Shown here: one piece after another, positions 12,501 to 21,879 of the stretch
Layout: each line of letters begins with the position of its first letter
Numbering within the stretch: the stretch's first letter is position 1
Assembly (NCBI GenBank): GCA_030062745.1
Contig: CP099846.1
Coordinates: forward strand, 7,685,432-7,749,431
DNA: 64,000 nt
From: Capitulum mitella
Taxonomy: Eukaryota > Arthropoda > Thecostraca > Pollicipedomorpha > Pollicipedidae
Reading direction: 5' to 3'
Made by a program: the position numbers and the translations under genes
Notes under the pieces: model-generated
Databases searched by the model: none
What the model was told of the DNA's origin: nothing
Seen by the model: the letters and a program-made list of their open reading frames with translations, nothing else

Positions 12501-15500
12501 TCATGTGCACCCACCTCTCCATCCTCCAGAGGCACAACCTTGGAGTACTCGGTCTCACATCGAACATCGTCGTCTCTGACGATGGGCTTCAGACTCTCGC
12601 TCCCGAAGTAGGCCTCGCAGTCGCTGGAGAGGGAACGCAGAGTCGGATGGCGAAGTGAATCGAAACACTGAAGAGCGTTGACAACAGCCGTTATAATTCG
12701 TGCAGCACAACCATAAACAGGTTCAGCCAGTGAAGCTGGGACTACATCGAATGTCTCGTTTAGTGTTTTGATACAAACACAGTGCATAGTTCATTTTATG
12801 CAAACCCTGGTAAAAAAGCCTAAATTTTCTGCATTTCCTTATCACAAAGACCAACAAACACGACCAGATTTGCTATTCATTCATAAAACGCTACACAACT
12901 AAAAGAAGCGTACGTCAGGAGGCCCTGTCAACGGGCCCAGACCCAGGGCCAGGCATCATACCGTTCCCCGCAGTGGTGCAGATAGAGTCCTGCTCGTCAG
13001 GCGCCGGAACCCGTCATCAGACGCAGCCGTCCGCTCACCTGGAGGTGTCGGCGAAGTAGCTCCAGGGCTCGTACGTCTTGCCGTGGTCACGTGACCTCTC
13101 CAGCACCCAGACGCCTGGTCGCGGCGAGTTGGCCATGCGGATGAACACGTAGGCGACGTGGAACTCCTGCGGGCGCAGAGGGATGTGTAGATTGTTGGCA
13201 GTGTCGTCATCACTATTAGCGCTTCTTTCATCTAGCAGGGAACGCACGCTGTAACAATGAACGCAGCAAAGGCTCCCCAGAAGCAGGCCCGCCGAACGGA
13301 ACTTTCCCGGGCGTTTAAAAACACGTCTTTTGTTGTGACGGTACTTGACCCCTGACAATGGATTTCATGAGCTCTCTCTCATAAGGCTCAATTTAGGCCC
13401 AATGGTTAAGCCACGATTGTTTCAAACATATCGGCTCAACGCCTTTTTGTACGATTACACGTCAACGATCATTTCAACGACATCGCCTCTTTCCTGATCC
13501 AACTGCCGCTCTGCGCCACATTTGACGCTGTGCGTACGGCGGGGGATGCGGAAGTATATTCAGACCAGACCATTCAACGCTGCCGCACGACAACGACCCT
13601 GCAGACGAACCCCCCGGGAGGCGCAGGGTGGTGGGTGGGGGGGAGTCGACCCGCCAACAGGCCGGGGGGGGGGGGCAGCCCGCCGACACGGCCGCCGGAC
13701 GCGCCGCCGGCACCGCTGCTGATATAAACGCAGCAGGACGCAGGAAGCGGCGCCAAGCGCGTCTGCTGGACGTCCGGAGACAGTCGGCGCCGCACACGTG
13801 CAGTCCACCCCCAAGGACCCCCTCTCTCGGCCGGCGGCGCTTCTTCCGCCCCCGCTAGCGGTCCCCGCCCCCTCCCCTTCCGGCCCCCTGAGGCAGAGGT
13901 CAGTGTGAGGTCACGCAGCTGGTGGCCGGAAATATCTTCATCACGGAGTGCTCAGCGGTCCTGCGGTGCACGAGAGACGAGGTGACGCCAGAGGGTGCGG
14001 TGAACGTGCCGGTCATGCCCAGTCCAAGGAAATCTGGTCCACGAGATGACATCACCGCGTCATTGCGCGCTTACCAAGACAACATCGCGTCTTCAGCGGC
14101 TGGACGAAAGCGTGGGTCGTGGGAGACCGCAACGGACCATGATCCCCCGCATGGTAAGACTGGCACAATCAGCTCCCTAGCTTAGGAGATATGTTCATAT
14201 TTATTGGTCGGACATATAGAAACGCCCATTGAGCAATTCATGCCGTATTTGGAAAAAGTGCGTGACACCCATTCCGTCATTACGCTCAGACGTTTCAGTC
14301 CCTTTAAGATGGTCATCAATATCCACCGCTTTCTAGACGACATTATTTTTTTAGTTTCTGCCATCCAACCACAGTGGACGCCGTATACAACCCATAGGGG
14401 CCCACGTTAGGGCTGGTTAGGGCCGGGCTCTCCTGGTTGTGGTGAGTTTAAGGCACTCCAAGAACAACTGTTCCCCACTGCAGATAGATGAACAAAGAGG
14501 ACATCTGACATCAAACTGTGATTAGGAAAACAAGCCGGCCATGTCAAGAGAAAGAAATTTTCTGGGTGATTTTCCGGTTGTTGAGACAATTTCGGTTGCT
14601 TTCCTTCACTCACGCATCCAACGATCCCATTAACTAAACGACTTAACTACGTGACCAGGATATCTGAAGGAGCAAGCAAGTGTGCTTCTGATGACAAGTT
14701 TGCTGCCAGAGCAAGGGTACTCCATACCTAAAATGACACCAGCGGGCGGTGCGCCGTTGGACTGAATGAAGTCCAATGACGTGCCAGAGCCGACGTGCCA
14801 GGGATGACACGTCCCAGCCGACGGTGGCCTATGTCCGTCGGGTCATCTGTTTACACGGGACACGGACGGGGAACCGGCCGGCGGGCCAGACCCCTCCAGC
14901 TGCAGCCGGGCACGCGCGAGTCTAGGAGCGCTCCGGCGACGGACAGGGGCGACCACGGGACAGACGGACCAACCGGCGACGCTCAGCGAACGACACGCCG
15001 ACCCTGGTCAGGGAGGAGCACGCGGCGTCCGACCCAGGAGCCCGCCCCTGCTGCCGTCCCTGGTCTGACGTCTGGAGCCGGTGTAACGCGCTGCTCCTGA
15101 CCAGGGGAGTACAGGAGGTCCGACCCAGGAGCCAGCCCCTGCTGCCGCCCCTGGTCTGACATCTGGAGCCGGTGTAACGCGCCGCTCCTGACCAGGGGAG
15201 TACAGGAGGTCCGACCCAGGAGCCAGCCCCTGCTGCCGCCCCTGGTCTGACATCTGGAGCCGGCGTGCCGCGCCGGCGGCCGACCGGAGGGCTCTGGGGC
15301 GGCTCAGAGCGGCCGCCCGTTCTGCTCTGTTCCCTCTCAGGGCGACGTCCGAGCCGCGGTCCCCGCCCGCCGCTCTCTGCATACAGTCTCCTGGTGGATG
15401 GCGTGGACTCGCGTAGATGTGTGTCCCCACTGGCCAAAAACCACACCGTGCCTCTTCAGCAAGGGGCTTAGTAAGGCGGCAGCTGAACTCGTTCATACCA

Positions 15501-18500
15501 AACAAATGGCGCGGGCGCGAAACACCACGTAATAGAAATATTTGCTTAAAACAAGCCTCGACCTGAAGATCTAAGATTTTGAAATATGTCTCCTGTTCCA
15601 GGTTCGGATGCATCTAAGCAAACTAGAAAAACCAAAATATTGTAAAATGTACAGAAGGGGCTGTTAGATGGTACTCATTATGCTGTCTTCTCTGTGCGCG
15701 TGAAGTCCTATGTAACCGAAAAGAGACAACGCTTAAAACGATGCATGACCAACAAAATAATAAAAGCTCCATCACATGATATTTTACATCTTCTTTGTCA
15801 GTGTTATTTGTCCTTTCGCCATGATCCTATTTTACGACGACCCTGTTACAGCCGACGACTGTTTTATGATGTATGGTGACTCGAGTCTAGCGATCCACTT
15901 ATACGGATGATTTATCCATAAACCGAAACTGAAACCGACGACTCTCCGCATTCACTGTAAGTTTTAAGGATTCTTCATTCGGCCGCGCACCAAACAAAGA
16001 GCAGCAAACCGACGAGCTTCATGTCGACGGTTTCGACGCGAATTGCCGCATGATAACGCAACGGTATTTCTACTCAGTTGTTAAATAAAGTTTTTTCGTA
16101 CATGCGTTAGTAAAGGGGTCGGTCTACACGATAAAAGGTCAAAATATTGTGACAATGTGTCGGAAATATTCATGATTTTTATAACATCAAACGACACTTT
16201 TCTTCAAGTACATAAAAAAAAAACGTAACACAGTGATGTGAATATTTGCGTACGAATTGCCATTTTAAGAGGCATTTCCGGCATGAGTCGTCTGTTTGAG
16301 ATAAACAGAGTGTAATTAACCTCCCGAACAGCATATTAAATATGGCAAACGCGGTATTAGACGTCTTCAATACGCATTTGTATATCTTCAAGTCCGCTGA
16401 GCACTGCTGCCATGAAATGCGACCTTGAGCGGCCTGCCATCAGTAGAGCGACTGCCGCCAGCTGTGTAACCCGAGACGTGCCGTCGGCGGCGGAGTCCAC
16501 CCTTCCTTCCCCTCTCTCCAGTGGAGACCACCCTGCCGGCAACAGACGCCGGCCAGCGGCAGGTCCAGGGTTACGGAAGGGGGAGCGGTGTTGGTAATGA
16601 GCATCTCGAGCTGCGGTGGTTTCACGGAAGCCGGGAGGAAGAGGGTCCGGGTCCGCCTCTGGCGGCGAGGGGATGTGCGTGGGGAGGGGGGAACAGATGC
16701 GGGCTGCTGCCGCCGCTCGAGAGGCTGGCAGCGGCGACAGGGAGGCGCCGTTACCGGGCCGAGCTCCGGCCGGACACAGCCGGGCCGGAAACCGCCGGAG
16801 ATACGGCACAGCGACGGCGGCTGACCGACGGACGGAACGACGGACGGAACGACGGACGAACCGACCGACCGACCGACCAACCCACCGACGGACCGACCGA
16901 CGGGCCGACGGGCCGACGGGCCGACCGACCGACCGACCGACCGACCGACGGAGCGACGGACCGTCGTGATCAGAAAGGTTTAATCTGCGGCACTGATAGT
17001 CAGACATGCGACTTGGCTGGCTCGGAATTACGCAGTGGAGGAATCCAGGCAGCTGCATTGACTAAAGCGAAGCTCGGAGCAGGAGGCAACCTGATTCGGG
17101 TGGCTCTCATTTTGACCTAATTCGGATGGGGACACTGTGTAAAGGTGGTCCATTCCTCAACAGTTTGCCGTACCTTATTATCATAAGTTACTAAGTATGT
17201 GCGCAGAGCAATATGGGGCACGGCACGTTCAGTTTCCCTTTTTGATGAGATCGCTGACCGTTATCCAGCACCCGTGTCCGGCGGCCAGCCACCACCCACG
17301 GCCGTCGGAGTCCCCTTCCCCCCGTGGCTCTGCGTCGCTGACTGACCTGGCCGAGGTCGAGAGTGACGTTGACCTCGTTGTAGGCGCTGCCGCGGGACAA
17401 GGGCGGAGACTGCCACCACCTCTCCGAGCCGTCGATGGCGTATTCCGGCGGGTGAGCCCGCTCTGGGTCACTGGGGTCACAGTAGTCGCACACCTGCGGT
17501 CACAAACAGGTCACCATGGAGGTCACTGGGATCACGCTTGCGGACAGGCATGTCATCAACGGCGGTCACTGGGGTCACGGTAGCAAAATCCTGGTAAGGA
17601 AAAGTCGTCACTTGGTGCGTCGTTTGCAAAAAGACTCGCGCCAAAAGGCACGTTTACAAGCATTATACTCATCACAAATATTTAATCGATTGCTTTATGT
17701 CCACAGAGGTCCTTCTCCGGTGAATACACACAAATAATCACTGAGGGACACTGGTGGTTTGGAGTTATGCCTTTGCGGGTGCAGACGGCTAACCAGTGAT
17801 GGTTTCCGACGTCATAGTCTAATATGCGTGACTGACCAATACCGAACCGGCAACATATAATCCTACGAGCCACAAACTGGTAATGGTGCCAGCTGTAAGC
17901 AATCACCTGAATTTTGACGTTTCACATGCATATATTATGAGTCATCAGCCATGATTCTAGACCGAGATAGCTTGAATAGCTTGTAGAGATAGCCTGAGCT
18001 CCTTTGAAAAATGAAGGTACAAGCACAGTATTCGCCTACGGCAGGGCTTCCAAAAATATCTGTGGTGCCCAAGACTTTCACATCATAGGCATTGTTTCGA
18101 ATAAAACCCAGCAAGCGCAATATTACAAAAACAGCATCCTAAACATGCTGTTATTTTATCGTAACTGCAAGGAGTTGCATATTTGACATAATGTGTTTAC
18201 TTGATTACAAGCGAGGCCAAAAGCCCAGTGAGTCATACTTCAACAAGCAGAAAAATGAAATTGAATGCCCCGGCCCGGCCAGACCATAACGTTTTGGAGG
18301 CGAATAACTTCCGATCCAGTGGGCGCGAAATCACGAAATTTCCACCATAAGATGCCTAATTTCTTTGAATTTCCTCCACTTCCATGGGCAATGCATCAAC
18401 CTATAAATTTTTTCTTCCACACGACTATTCCGGCAATAATGTTTTCATTCCTAGACCCATTTTTTCATGCGTATTTTGAACAGCTCAGTAACAGAAACGA

Positions 18501-20738
18501 ACCGTATTAAGGGTGCGCGTGACATTTAAACAGGCAATGTCTCGGATATAGAACTGTGAAATAGATCGATAAATCTCCTTTTGCTGTGAACAAGGCATGA
18601 AGGAAAAGTAACTGTGCCAACAGGAACGAAGTAGGCCGTGCCCGCCATGTGTCCCACAAAGCATGTTGTTGATAGTCAACAAATGATCCTTATTTATGGT
18701 GACGACCTCAGCTTTGTGCACGGGCACCCACAAAGAGGGCATGCACGAAACAATGAGCATTCCGCCCACGATAGGCACCCGCGGGCACATGACTGGAAAT
18801 CCCAACCTGTTTGCGCTGGTATGATCATCGACTTTTAGATTTTATTATAAGACCTAGGGCGTTGACTGGAAAACTGACCGAAATTCAGGAGGCTTCCCGG
18901 CATTCCCGAGATTTTTCAAAACATCTGACTACTACACTGAATAAGTTACATTAGACGGCTTGAAAAAACACCGTCACAAAGTTGCCTTCAGAAATTCATA
19001 TAGTTCTTTTAATTGCAAGGCATGACTATGTCATGTTGCAAGCCTTCCGCATATCTGAAAATTGAGGAATTTCTTTTGTAACTACAGGCTGTCGACAACG
19101 TTTGTGACTCACGCAAGACGGTTTTGACGCCAGGTCCACTGCCATAACACACTCAAAACAGAACGTCACCGGAAAGCTGCCACATCCGTGATAGCTGATA
19201 TGGTGAAGAACTAGGAGTGAAACCGCACTGCTGGCAACGATACGGTTACACTCTCGTTTTTAGTTCAGATATAGCGGGACAACGATCAAAAGTATCCTTT
19301 ACTCTGTTATTCACTCGCATATTGGACGACGGAGAGAAACAAAATTTAAGCAAAGTCCGACAGAAACAAAACGAACAAAACAAAACAAACAAAACAAAAC
19401 AAAACAAAACAAAACGACAAAGTCCAAGAGAAACAAAATTTAAGCAAAGCCCGACAGAAAGGTCGGACCACTTGCCTTCATCATCGAGTCTTCGGATACC
19501 TTACTTCCCGGTGGCCTTCAACACTTGTCATAATTACTGCTTCAGAATTACTTGCAGAACCACGATTTGCCTTGAAACCTTCGGAGCATTTCCAAGTGCC
19601 GAAAAATACTTTAATTCTTCACAACGCTAATTTCCTTAACGGAATTACGAATGGTCTTTACGAGATGCCATAATTTCGCCATGACTGGAAGCGCCGTACA
19701 ACCCTCCTCATGCTAGCAGATACTTGTTTTAGATGTTGTGTAGTTGTTCCCTTCTCATATGTACGTGGGGACGAATCCAAGATTTTGCCAACGGGAAGAT
19801 TTTGTAGGGGCGCCAAAACAATATTGTGGGGGCGCCAAAATCACACCGAAAGGTCCTCAAAATCTCACCGGAAGGGCACTAAATTCGACTGGTACTTTCC
19901 TGGGAGACCATACGACATCGCAAGGACGTCTCAGTGTCCTCTGCGTCCTGTCTGTGTGAACGGCACCTTTTTCAGAACGGGGCGCACATAAGGTATGTTA
20001 TGGCTGTTTCCTCTTTGTAGTAGGAGCTTCTTTTAAATGTAACTAGGCCCATGTCCAGTTGCAAGGGTGCATAATGTCACATGTGCACTCTTTAACGGCA
20101 GGGTGCCTTTGTATCCACGGGCAGCATTCGTCCGTGAACGGCTTCCATGTTTTTCCCCGCCTTCGGCGACTAAGCATTGAACATTTGGCGCCCTTAGAGG
20201 GCCGAAATGCGAGGGGGAGGGGCGGCTGCCCCCTTCCCCTTGGATTCGTGTCTGTATGTATGTAGTGCCCAAGAACGTCTATAAATTGTTCATAATCTTC
20301 GAAGTACTGTTTTTTTACGAGGACTGTGGCGCACTTCTGCTCTCATCCTGTCTTAGCACACTACTTTCATTGTGACGAGCAACGTCTCTGAGTTCTATTT
20401 GTTCCATTCGGGGTCCAGGTGGCAGACCTGTCTCAGAGCGGGTCCGGTCAGCGGAGTCAGCGGGATCAGCTGCTGCGGGGGCCGGTCAGGTCAGCAGGAT
20501 CAGCTGCCGCGGGGCCGTTCCCATCACTCACCTGGCCCTGGATCAGCTGCACCTTGACCTCCTTGTCGGCGTTGCCGCCAGTCAGCCGGCAGTACAGCTC
20601 CGGCTCCGACACGTCCTCGCCGCAGGTGGCCGTGGCCGAGATCTCCTTGTTCTCGGCCAGGTTGAAGATGGGCGGCGTGAGCACCTGAGCCGAGGCGGCC
20701 CCGAGGGCGGCCAGGAGGGCGGCGGCGCGCGCCCACAT
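349..20738 (-). CDS. LanA: Laminin subunit alpha (LanA / alpha-3/5 type), N-terminal part, 22 exons
   Basis: Secreted basement-membrane laminin alpha chain; the N-terminal domain drives laminin network assembly (family knowledge). About 1,115 codons can be chained through GT/AG introns. In order: signal peptide, laminin N-terminal domain (exons 1-5), LE modules (exons 6-17) with CxC, CDxC and GYPDC/NFPxC signatures, then a cysteine-poor domain (exons 18-22) with [16 protein letters not shown] and LNPGRW motifs. The stretch from YFPDLHQYK into YEAEDG is typical of LanA/LAMA5 rather than LAMA1/2. Most LE exons begin and end in phase 1, so modules can be shuffled. The gene continues beyond the left edge; whole family members are about 3,300-3,700 residues. 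Exons 6 and 12 each hold one surplus base that breaks the frame although flanking splice phases and protein match are intact. A sequencing error, polymorphism or a decaying copy are all possible; I favour error because everything else is well conserved. Confidence 0.93.
1062..1349 (-). CDS. LanA: Laminin alpha exon 21 (cysteine-poor domain)
   Basis: 96 codons, phase 0 to 0. Encodes [37 protein letters not shown] and an alanine/glycine-rich piece ending GAFDLT. Acceptor CCGACAG. The donor (CT|GTGCGA) is weak, so the 3' boundary is less certain than the others. Confidence 0.85.
1758..1892 (-). CDS. LanA: Laminin alpha exon 20 (cysteine-poor domain)
   Basis: 45 codons, phase 0 to 0. Encodes [16 protein letters not shown] and [13 protein letters not shown], the LNPGRW motif of this domain. 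Donor CTG|GTGAGA. Confidence 0.92.
2303..2446 (-). CDS. LanA: Laminin alpha exon 19 (cysteine-poor domain)
   Basis: 48 codons, phase 0 to 0. Encodes [19 protein letters not shown] and [13 protein letters not shown]. The donor is AAG|GTGCGA after PQNVK; this reads straight into VRFEP of exon 20, which a later GT would not. Confidence 0.92.
2650..2757. repeat. Three ~43-bp tandem copies of the exon-18 donor junction
   Basis: The junction CACCTGCAGCGGTGAGA (+ strand; donor CAG|GTG on the gene strand) recurs as CGCCTGCAGCGGTGAGA at ~2702 and CGCCTGCAGCAGTGAGA at ~2661, with GTCGTAATGTGACAGTGAT spacers. The outer copies have lost the CAG|GTGAG match (CAGGCGAA / CAGGCGAG). Confidence 0.85.
2745..2858 (-). 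CDS. LanA: Laminin alpha exon 18 (cysteine-poor domain)
   Basis: 38 codons, phase 0 to 0. Encodes [20 protein letters not shown] and [18 protein letters not shown], diagnostic of LanA/LAMA5-type alpha chains. Donor CAG|GTGAGA; the donor region is tandemly repeated downstream in the intron (2650-2757). Confidence 0.94.
2871..3075. repeat. CAGGT / CAGGC pentanucleotide array in laminin intron
   Basis: Starts as pure CAGGT repeats and degrades to CAGGG and CAGGC variants. It begins 12 bp 5' of the exon-18 acceptor on the gene strand. On the plus strand every CAGGT is an AG|GT, but on the gene strand it reads ACCTG. Confidence 0.9.
3488..3630 (-). CDS. LanA: Laminin alpha exon 17 (last LE module of this run)
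   Basis: 143 bp, phase 1 to 0. Encodes [31 protein letters not shown], then [14 protein letters not shown], which leads out of the LE run into the cysteine-poor domain. Donor AAG|GTACTG. Confidence 0.93.
4071..4229 (-). CDS. LanA: Laminin alpha exon 16 (LE module)
   Basis: 159 bp, phase 1 to 1. Encodes [35 protein letters not shown] and [13 protein letters not shown]. Donor A|GTGAGT. Confidence 0.92.
4776..4943 (-). CDS. LanA: Laminin alpha exon 15 (LE module)
   Basis: 168 bp, phase 1 to 1. Encodes [36 protein letters not shown] and [13 protein letters not shown]; the NPDGC end is typical of LE modules near the end of this run. Its acceptor is the first of about eight tandem copies stretching into the 5' intron (to ~5175). 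Confidence 0.93.
4930..5175. repeat. Minisatellite of ~31-bp units built from the exon-15 splice acceptor
   Basis: About eight copies of CACAGTTACAGCCTGCCGGG plus a GGAGGGTCAGGGT spacer; the first copy is the real acceptor and first bases of exon 15. Most copies keep CTGGCAG|GCTGTAAC or CCGGCAG|GCTGTAAC on the gene strand, so they are potential decoy 3' splice sites. One spacer has expanded to a 14-G run. Confidence 0.9.
5570..5704 (-). CDS. LanA: Laminin alpha exon 14 (LE module)
   Basis: 135 bp, phase 1 to 1. Encodes [33 protein letters not shown] and NFYNFPLCE. Donor G|GTGAGA. Confidence 0.93.
6131..6256 (-). CDS. LanA: Laminin alpha exon 13 (LE module)
   Basis: 126 bp, phase 1 to 1. Encodes [18 protein letters not shown] and [19 protein letters not shown]. 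Acceptor CCCCAG, donor C|GTGAGT. Confidence 0.91.
6839..6986 (-). CDS. LanA: Laminin alpha exon 12 (LE module), one surplus base
   Basis: 148 bp where phases 1 to 1 need 147. Encodes [34 protein letters not shown] and [10 protein letters not shown]. The conserved continuation CDC is reached only if one base of CCTCTGC (about 6845-6851) is dropped; exon 13 then joins in frame to give CDCYVDG. Exon 9 has the same [10 protein letters not shown] wording intact. Donor CT|GTGAGT. Confidence 0.88.
7010..7130. repeat. Degenerate repeat of GATCCAGACTGGGGCG type
   Basis: Four to six diverged copies of a ~22-35-bp unit 5' of laminin exon 12. No clear exon-derived sequence. The rest of this intron (7131-7781) shows nothing. 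Confidence 0.65.
7782..7937 (-). CDS. LanA: Laminin alpha exon 11 (LE module)
   Basis: 156 bp, phase 1 to 1. Encodes [33 protein letters not shown] and GYFGYPDC. Donor T|GTGAGG. Confidence 0.92.
8290..8410 (-). CDS. LanA: Laminin alpha exon 10 (LE module)
   Basis: 121 bp, phase 0 to 1. Encodes [20 protein letters not shown] and [20 protein letters not shown]. Acceptor TTCAG, donor C|GTGAGC. Confidence 0.92.
8798..8949 (-). CDS. LanA: Laminin alpha exon 9 (LE module)
   Basis: 152 bp, enters phase 1 and leaves phase 0. Encodes [47 protein letters not shown]. It runs over a module border: the RPCDCNL tail joins exon 10. Its acceptor region is repeated in the intron just 5' (up to ~9250). Confidence 0.91.
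8940..9250. repeat. Diverged tandem repeats including a copy of the exon-9 acceptor
   Basis: The real junction GCAGTCGCACTCTGCGGTCG is echoed at ~9030-9050 as GCAGTCACACTCTACGGTCA, followed by further ~50-bp copies rich in GTCACGAACAGGG. The copy retains an AG acceptor on the gene strand (CGTAG|AGTGTG). Confidence 0.75.
9698..9814 (-). CDS. LanA: Laminin alpha exon 8 (LE module)
   Basis: 117 bp, phase 1 to 1. Encodes [20 protein letters not shown] and [16 protein letters not shown], a textbook laminin LE segment. Donor C|GTACGT. Confidence 0.93.
9815..10509. other. Laminin intron 7 (contains a MITE)
   Basis: No coding signal apart from the 262-bp MITE at 10048-10309. The intron is flanked by well-supported exons 7 and 8. 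Confidence 0.6.
10048..10309. mobile_element. hAT-type MITE, 262 bp, with 8-bp target-site duplication
   Basis: Flanked on both sides by GCATGACT (10040-10047 and 10310-10317). Ends are CAGTCACGTAGCCAAG on the left and, read inward from the right, CAGGGACGTAGCCGAGG. CAG-type termini and an 8-bp duplication are the known hallmarks of hAT transposons. No transposase; the inside is AT-rich with a G-run near the right end. A related copy in opposite orientation lies at 48861-49141. Confidence 0.88.
10510..10602 (-). CDS. LanA: Laminin alpha exon 7 (LE module)
   Basis: 93 bp, phase 1 to 1. Encodes [20 protein letters not shown] and ends DMHGNYEG, standard for the second N-terminal LE module. Acceptor TTGCAG, donor G|GTGGGT. 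Confidence 0.92.
11113..11324 (-). CDS. LanA: Laminin alpha exon 6 ([12 protein letters not shown] linker and first LE module), one surplus base
   Basis: 212 bp where the splice phases need 211. Encodes [20 protein letters not shown], the universal laminin junction, then [19 protein letters not shown]. After VQKKW the frame slips. Removing one base near the A-run at about 11147-11156 restores [12 protein letters not shown], the expected end of the LE module, and gives the phase-1 exit that exon 7 needs. A homopolymer sequencing error is the simplest explanation. Donor C|GTGAGT. Confidence 0.9.
11771..11832. repeat. Partial duplicate of the end of laminin exon 5 in the intron
   Basis: GGTGACGGTGGGGACCTGCTG (one base different from the exon's GGTGACGGTGGGCACCTGCT) lies ~55 bp past the donor; on the gene strand both read QQVPTVT. 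A 12-C run is next to it. Confidence 0.8.
11833..12003 (-). CDS. LanA: Laminin alpha exon 5 (end of laminin N-terminal domain)
   Basis: 57 codons, phase 0 to 0. Contains [31 protein letters not shown] and GHLM, the conserved end of the N-terminal domain. Donor CGG|GTGAGT. A partial copy of its last ~28 bases lies about 50 bp downstream in the intron (11774-11801). Confidence 0.92.
12515..12623 (-). CDS. LanA: Laminin alpha exon 4 (laminin N-terminal domain)
   Basis: 109 bp; its first base completes the serine split with exon 3. Encodes DCEAYFG, then [21 protein letters not shown], matching the Sxxxx-PLEDGE region of laminins. Donor GAG|GTGGGT. Confidence 0.92.
13039..13166 (-). CDS. LanA: Laminin alpha exon 3 (laminin N-terminal domain)
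   Basis: 128 bp, enters in phase 0 and leaves in phase 2. Encodes [20 protein letters not shown], then [21 protein letters not shown], the conserved core of the domain. Donor AG|GTGAGC. Confidence 0.93.
15000..15270. repeat. 91-bp minisatellite, three copies
   Basis: The marker TCCGACCCAGGAG recurs at 15028, 15119 and 15210, with nearly identical GCCCCTGCTGCCGCCCCTGG and ATCTGGAGCCGGTGTAACGC segments between. High similarity suggests recent duplication. Confidence 0.9.
16828..16965. repeat. GACC/GACG tetranucleotide microsatellite
   Basis: Runs of GACCGACC with GACG and GGCC variants inside laminin intron 2. The long reading frames across it are repeat artefacts. Confidence 0.95.
17347..17493 (-). 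CDS. LanA: Laminin alpha exon 2 (laminin N-terminal domain)
   Basis: 49 codons, phase 0 to 0, CGCAG|GTGTGC acceptor and CAG|GTCAGT donor. Carries [29 protein letters not shown] and NVTLDLGQ, all hallmark laminin N-terminal motifs. Separated from exon 1 by a 3-kb intron. Confidence 0.93.
17440..17580. repeat. Tandem duplicates of the exon-2 acceptor region
   Basis: Exon-2 text GGGTCACTGGGGTCACAGTA recurs at ~17520 as AGGTCACTGGGATCACGCTT and at ~17562 as CGGTCACTGGGGTCACGGTA, all in the intron just 5' of the exon on the gene strand. Confidence 0.78.
19334..19460. repeat. AAAAC microsatellite flanked by ~30-bp direct repeats
   Basis: AAAACAAAACAAAAC array at ~19365-19415, bracketed by GAGAAACAAAATTTAAGCAA at ~19334 and again at ~19428. 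Confidence 0.85.
19766..20254. mobile_element. Candidate MITE with ACGAATCCAAG inverted ends
   Basis: ACGAATCCAAG at 19771-19781 is matched in reverse complement by CTTGGATTCGT at 20239-20249. Flanks share a TATGTA-like motif, but an exact target duplication is not clear. No coding capacity. Confidence 0.45.
20404..20531. repeat. Short repeats containing exon-1 3'-end sequence
   Basis: GGATCAGCTGC from the end of exon 1 recurs twice in the adjacent intron (about 20463 and 20499), within GC-rich repeats of GGGGCCGGTCAGGTCAGC type. Confidence 0.6.
20532..20738 (-). CDS. LanA: Laminin alpha exon 1: start codon, signal peptide, start of laminin N-terminal domain
   Basis: 69 codons. The start is the ATG directly before [16 protein letters not shown], a good signal peptide likely cut after SA. 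Mature sequence begins [25 protein letters not shown], the conserved laminin N-terminal opening (shown here as adjoining motifs [14 protein letters not shown] and ISATATCGE). An open frame extends further 5' but lacks signal-peptide character. Ends CAG|GTGAGT in phase 0. The flanking intron has extra copies of a short motif from the exon end. Confidence 0.92.
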
Positions 20739-20940
20739 CCTTCCAGCTCCACCGCCGGGCCGGCAATGGTGCGGGCCGGGCGGCACGCTGCCGCCGCCGG
20801 CGCCGCCCGGCCGGCCACCGCCGCCGGCCAGCACAGTCGGCCGGCCGAGCCTGCCAGAGCTGAGCGCAGACAGTCGGGGGGTCACCGGTACCAGCTGGAA
20901 GTGGGGTCTGGGGGACAGTTGCGTTTCTTGCACTGCATGA
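20739..20940 (-). promoter_or_regulatory. GC-rich 5' flank of the laminin gene (likely 5'UTR/promoter)
   Basis: A CpG-dense block lies directly upstream of the laminin start codon, in contrast with AT-rich DNA beyond 20940. I see no TATA box. It is called only by position and composition. Confidence 0.4.
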
Positions 20941-21879
20941 AGGAGACGGTTGCTTTGATCGCCCTGAATTTTTATATGGCGGAGTCTAAAACCTTCTGTC
21001 TAGTTATTCTCCCACATCATCTGTTAGTTAATTACATGACTACGGACAAAACCGACTGTGTGATGCCCCTCAACTTATTATATCTACCCGACTTTTATGC
21101 AAAAAAGTGTTTGCCCAGGCCAAAGGCCAAATCTTCATCAATATTCACACATTTCCAAAAATAGGCGCGGGAGCTATCGGGCCAGGGGGCTTCAGCAGCC
21201 ACAACTTTTTTAAATTTAATATTGACCCTATGGGCGCCGACTGGAAAGAACTGACCCTAAGTGCTTCTCGCCCCTCTCCCCCCAACTAAAAAAGAGTTTC
21301 CGTGCCGCTGCTTCCACATCCCACATTGCCTCATTACAGTGTTGGCAAAGAACAAATGCAATTACGGCTGTCATTCCGTAAAGCAAGTCAGCGTACGTCT
21401 AACAATGCCAAATTCAATTTTGCCTGTTCGAATGCATCGAAACAAATTCGACAAGTATGCAAATCGTGGTTTGGTTTGGCCTTGACTCTGAGCTAAATCT
21501 GGAGATCGTTACTCAATTTGCACTTTGAGACACCCGTTTGCGGCATGGAATACGTTCCGGTATTAACAGAACGAGATATGTGTCGTCGTGGTTCTGGTAG
21601 CTGGAGCACTCGACATCCTTCCCATCTCGCACCGACATCGCCCAACTAATCACACGAGTCAAGTGAGTCATGCGAGAGACGCATCTTCTATGGCGTGCTC
21701 TGTGGTGCTTCATATTTTGTTTTGCCCGAACGGCGCGCGCGGAATTTCGCTCATCTTGACTTGACCTTGGTCTTCGACCAAACCTGCGCTCTGTTCTCAA
21801 CCGATTTGCTTGGTTCTGCACCGATTCAGGAATTCCGCACTTCCGTCATGAACCACAAACCACAATCGGAATCGACTCA

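Larger units (their letters stand above)
13167..17346. other. Laminin intron 2 (4.2 kb)
   Basis: No conserved exon found. It holds GC-rich patches at 13500-13880 and 14800-15380, a 91-bp minisatellite and a GACC microsatellite. The remaining AT-rich sequence shows nothing recognisable. Confidence 0.6.
17581..20531. other. Laminin intron 1 (3 kb)
   Basis: No exon seen. Contains an AAAAC microsatellite with a flanking 30-bp direct duplication (19334-19460) and a likely short inverted-repeat element (19766-20254). Confidence 0.55.

Noticed and set aside
16357-17120. 200-codon frames on both strands in laminin intron 2
   Set aside because: Driven by the GACC microsatellite and high GC; no domain seen.
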